DNA of 6,599 nucleotides, taken from assembly GCA_030637565.1 (NCBI GenBank), contig DAOWGG010000009.1, positions 1-6,599 on the forward strand. The letters are read 5' to 3'. The notes beneath the pieces were generated by a model that saw only the letters and a list, made by a program, of their open reading frames with translations, made no database searches and had not been told where the DNA came from. The position numbers and the translations under genes were made by a program. The stretch comes from Candidatus Peregrinibacteria bacterium. Lineage in GTDB: Bacteria; Patescibacteriota; Gracilibacteria; UM-FILTER-43-11. Below, piece by piece: positions 6,111-6,599 of this stretch (the first letter of the stretch is position 1; each line of letters starts with the position of its first letter).

Positions 6111-6350
6111 ATGATCCCCACTTCCTTCCTCATCATCGCCATCATCCGAACCGTCCTTGTGGTGGCGGTGGTTTATCATTTCTGTAAATACTTCAATGCG
6201 CATAAGCCGACGAATAAGTTTTTATTGAAACATTGGAAAAAGGATAAGCGATTGAGGGATCTTTTGATTCAGTATTGGTGGCAGTTTGGGGTGGGGTTCT
6301 TTTTGGTTCAAATTTTGATCAGATCCATATACGGTTATTTTTATGTTTAA
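6111..6350 (+). CDS. Small two-helix membrane protein of unknown function
   Basis: I do not recognise this 79-residue protein. It has a hydrophobic segment at ~5-24 (FLIIAIIRTVLVVAVVYHF, with one Arg), a basic middle at ~26-50 (KPTNKFLLKHWKKDKRLRD) and a second hydrophobic segment at ~56-77 (WWQFGVGFFLVQILI... with Arg71). This suggests a helical hairpin in the inner membrane with the Lys/Arg-rich loop probably in the cytoplasm and both termini outside. Its ATG lies 4 nt after the clpB stop, with no Shine-Dalgarno and no promoter between, so it is probably co-transcribed and translated by re-initiation. This would place it under the CIRCE/HrcA heat-shock control of clpB. No terminator hairpin is evident after it. 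The ORF is plausibly real because its hydrophobic pattern is regular and its placement is operon-like, but there is no family support. Confidence 0.65.
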   Translation: MIPTSFLIIAIIRTVLVVAVVYHFCKYFNAHKPTNKFLLKHWKKDKRLRDLLIQYWWQFGVGFFLVQILIRSIYGYFYV

Positions 6351-6391
6351 TTTATATTTTGGTATATATAATATTTAATATATAAAATCAT

Positions 6392-6414
6392 ATTATTGAC
6401 ATATTGGCAATAAT
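6392..6414. promoter_or_regulatory. Inverted repeat overlapping a -35 box, possible operator
   Basis: ATTATTG (6392-6398) and CAATAAT (6408-6414) form a perfect 7-9-7 inverted repeat. It overlaps the TTGACA at 6396-6401, the usual place for a repressor site. The low-complexity AT context raises the chance of coincidence. Confidence 0.35.
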
Positions 6415-6424
6415 TCTTTATCTT
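6396..6424 (+). promoter_or_regulatory. Candidate promoter for the gene starting at 6597
   Basis: A perfect -35 TTGACA (6396-6401) is followed after 17 bp by TATCTT (6419-6424; 4 of 6 to consensus). Transcription would begin near 6431, giving a leader of about 165 nt. The weak -10 keeps confidence moderate. Confidence 0.4.
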
Positions 6425-6584
6425 TAATGTTACTTCTTTGTAAATACCTATTTATATCCAGTCAATTTTCGACTGATGCCAAACGTTTTTTCACAAGGAC
6501 TAAGGCTTGGTTGGGATTTGATCTTTCACAACTTCGCTTTCCAGGTCGTAGTGCGTCCTAAACTGTCATTTATGTAGTATTGGT

Positions 6585-6599
6585 AAGGGGGAGATTATG
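6585..6599 (+). promoter_or_regulatory. Strong ribosome binding site and ATG of a gene beyond the window
   Basis: AAGGGGGAG (6585-6593) precedes ATG 6597-6599, with the G-run 5 nt from the start codon. This is the only gene start in the window with a clear Shine-Dalgarno at normal spacing. Only the start codon is inside, so the product cannot be named. Confidence 0.7.

Larger units (their letters stand above)
6351..6596. other. AT-rich gap and leader region before the next gene
   Basis: The first ~50 bp are nearly pure A/T (TATATATAATATTTAATATA and similar). A candidate promoter with an overlapping inverted repeat follows at 6392-6424, then a more GC-balanced stretch to the ATG at 6597. One short stem CAGTC/GACTG (6459-6463 with 6471-6475) and a possible long-range pairing AGGAC (6497-6501) with GTCCT (6555-6559) are visible, but I recognise no riboswitch or RNA family. 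An ATG-started ORF of 44 codons covers 6427-6561. Confidence 0.5.

Noticed and set aside
6367..6372. TATAAT in the AT-rich run after the small membrane gene
   Set aside because: In nearly pure A/T sequence this hexamer is expected by chance, and no -35 is present at the right distance.
1..6599. Use of UGA as glycine (code 25)
   Set aside because: About 2,000 codons of recognisable genes contain no in-frame TGA, whereas a UGA=Gly organism would show many.

Overview
The window reads as ordinary chromosome from a bacterium of moderate-to-low GC. The long genes run for about 2,000 codons without an in-frame TGA and the complete genes end in TAG or TAA, so the standard bacterial code fits and the UGA=Gly code of Gracilibacteria/Absconditabacteria does not. 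Several traits recall uncultivated Patescibacteria/CPR lineages (Peregrinibacteria-like): an alpha-2-macroglobulin gene, a lone AbrB-type gene, gaps packed with short palindromic and 7-bp tandem repeats, and starts mostly lacking Shine-Dalgarno sequences. This placement is a low-confidence inference from style, not from a marker gene.

Layout, all genes on the + strand. (1) 1-1526: C-terminal part of an alpha-2-macroglobulin-like protein, cut by the window edge apparently right at its thioester motif. (2) 1535-1581: a tract with 7-bp periodicity, ending at the start of (3) 1586-2626: class I DAHP synthase, first enzyme of the shikimate pathway. (4) 2627-3016: a 390-bp gap with no credible gene, holding at least three different palindromic elements. 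(5) 3017-3244: a 75-aa SpoVT/AbrB-fold protein, antitoxin- or regulator-like, with no toxin next to it, followed by a stem-loop. (6) 3324-3363: a strong sigma70-type promoter whose -10 box sits inside a perfect CIRCE operator (HrcA site). (7) 3371-3463: a palindromic repeat element lying in the leader between that promoter and (8) 3485-6106: clpB, the heat-shock disaggregase. (9) 6111-6350: a 79-aa two-helix membrane protein 4 nt after clpB, probably in the same transcript. (10) 6351-6599: an AT-rich gap with a possible promoter and overlapping inverted repeat, a leader of about 165 nt, and at the last three bases an ATG preceded by a strong Shine-Dalgarno, the start of a gene beyond the window.

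The best-supported regulatory unit is CIRCE promoter > repeat-bearing leader > clpB > small membrane protein: a stress-inducible disaggregase operon under HrcA with an uncharacterised membrane partner. The A2M gene and DAHP synthase are adjacent but have no obvious functional link. I see no CRISPR array, tRNA, rRNA, transposase, phage gene or clear new multi-gene system. The less ordinary material is the repeat-filled gaps, the repeat inside the clpB leader, the small gene after clpB and a possible toxin-gene remnant after the AbrB-like gene.
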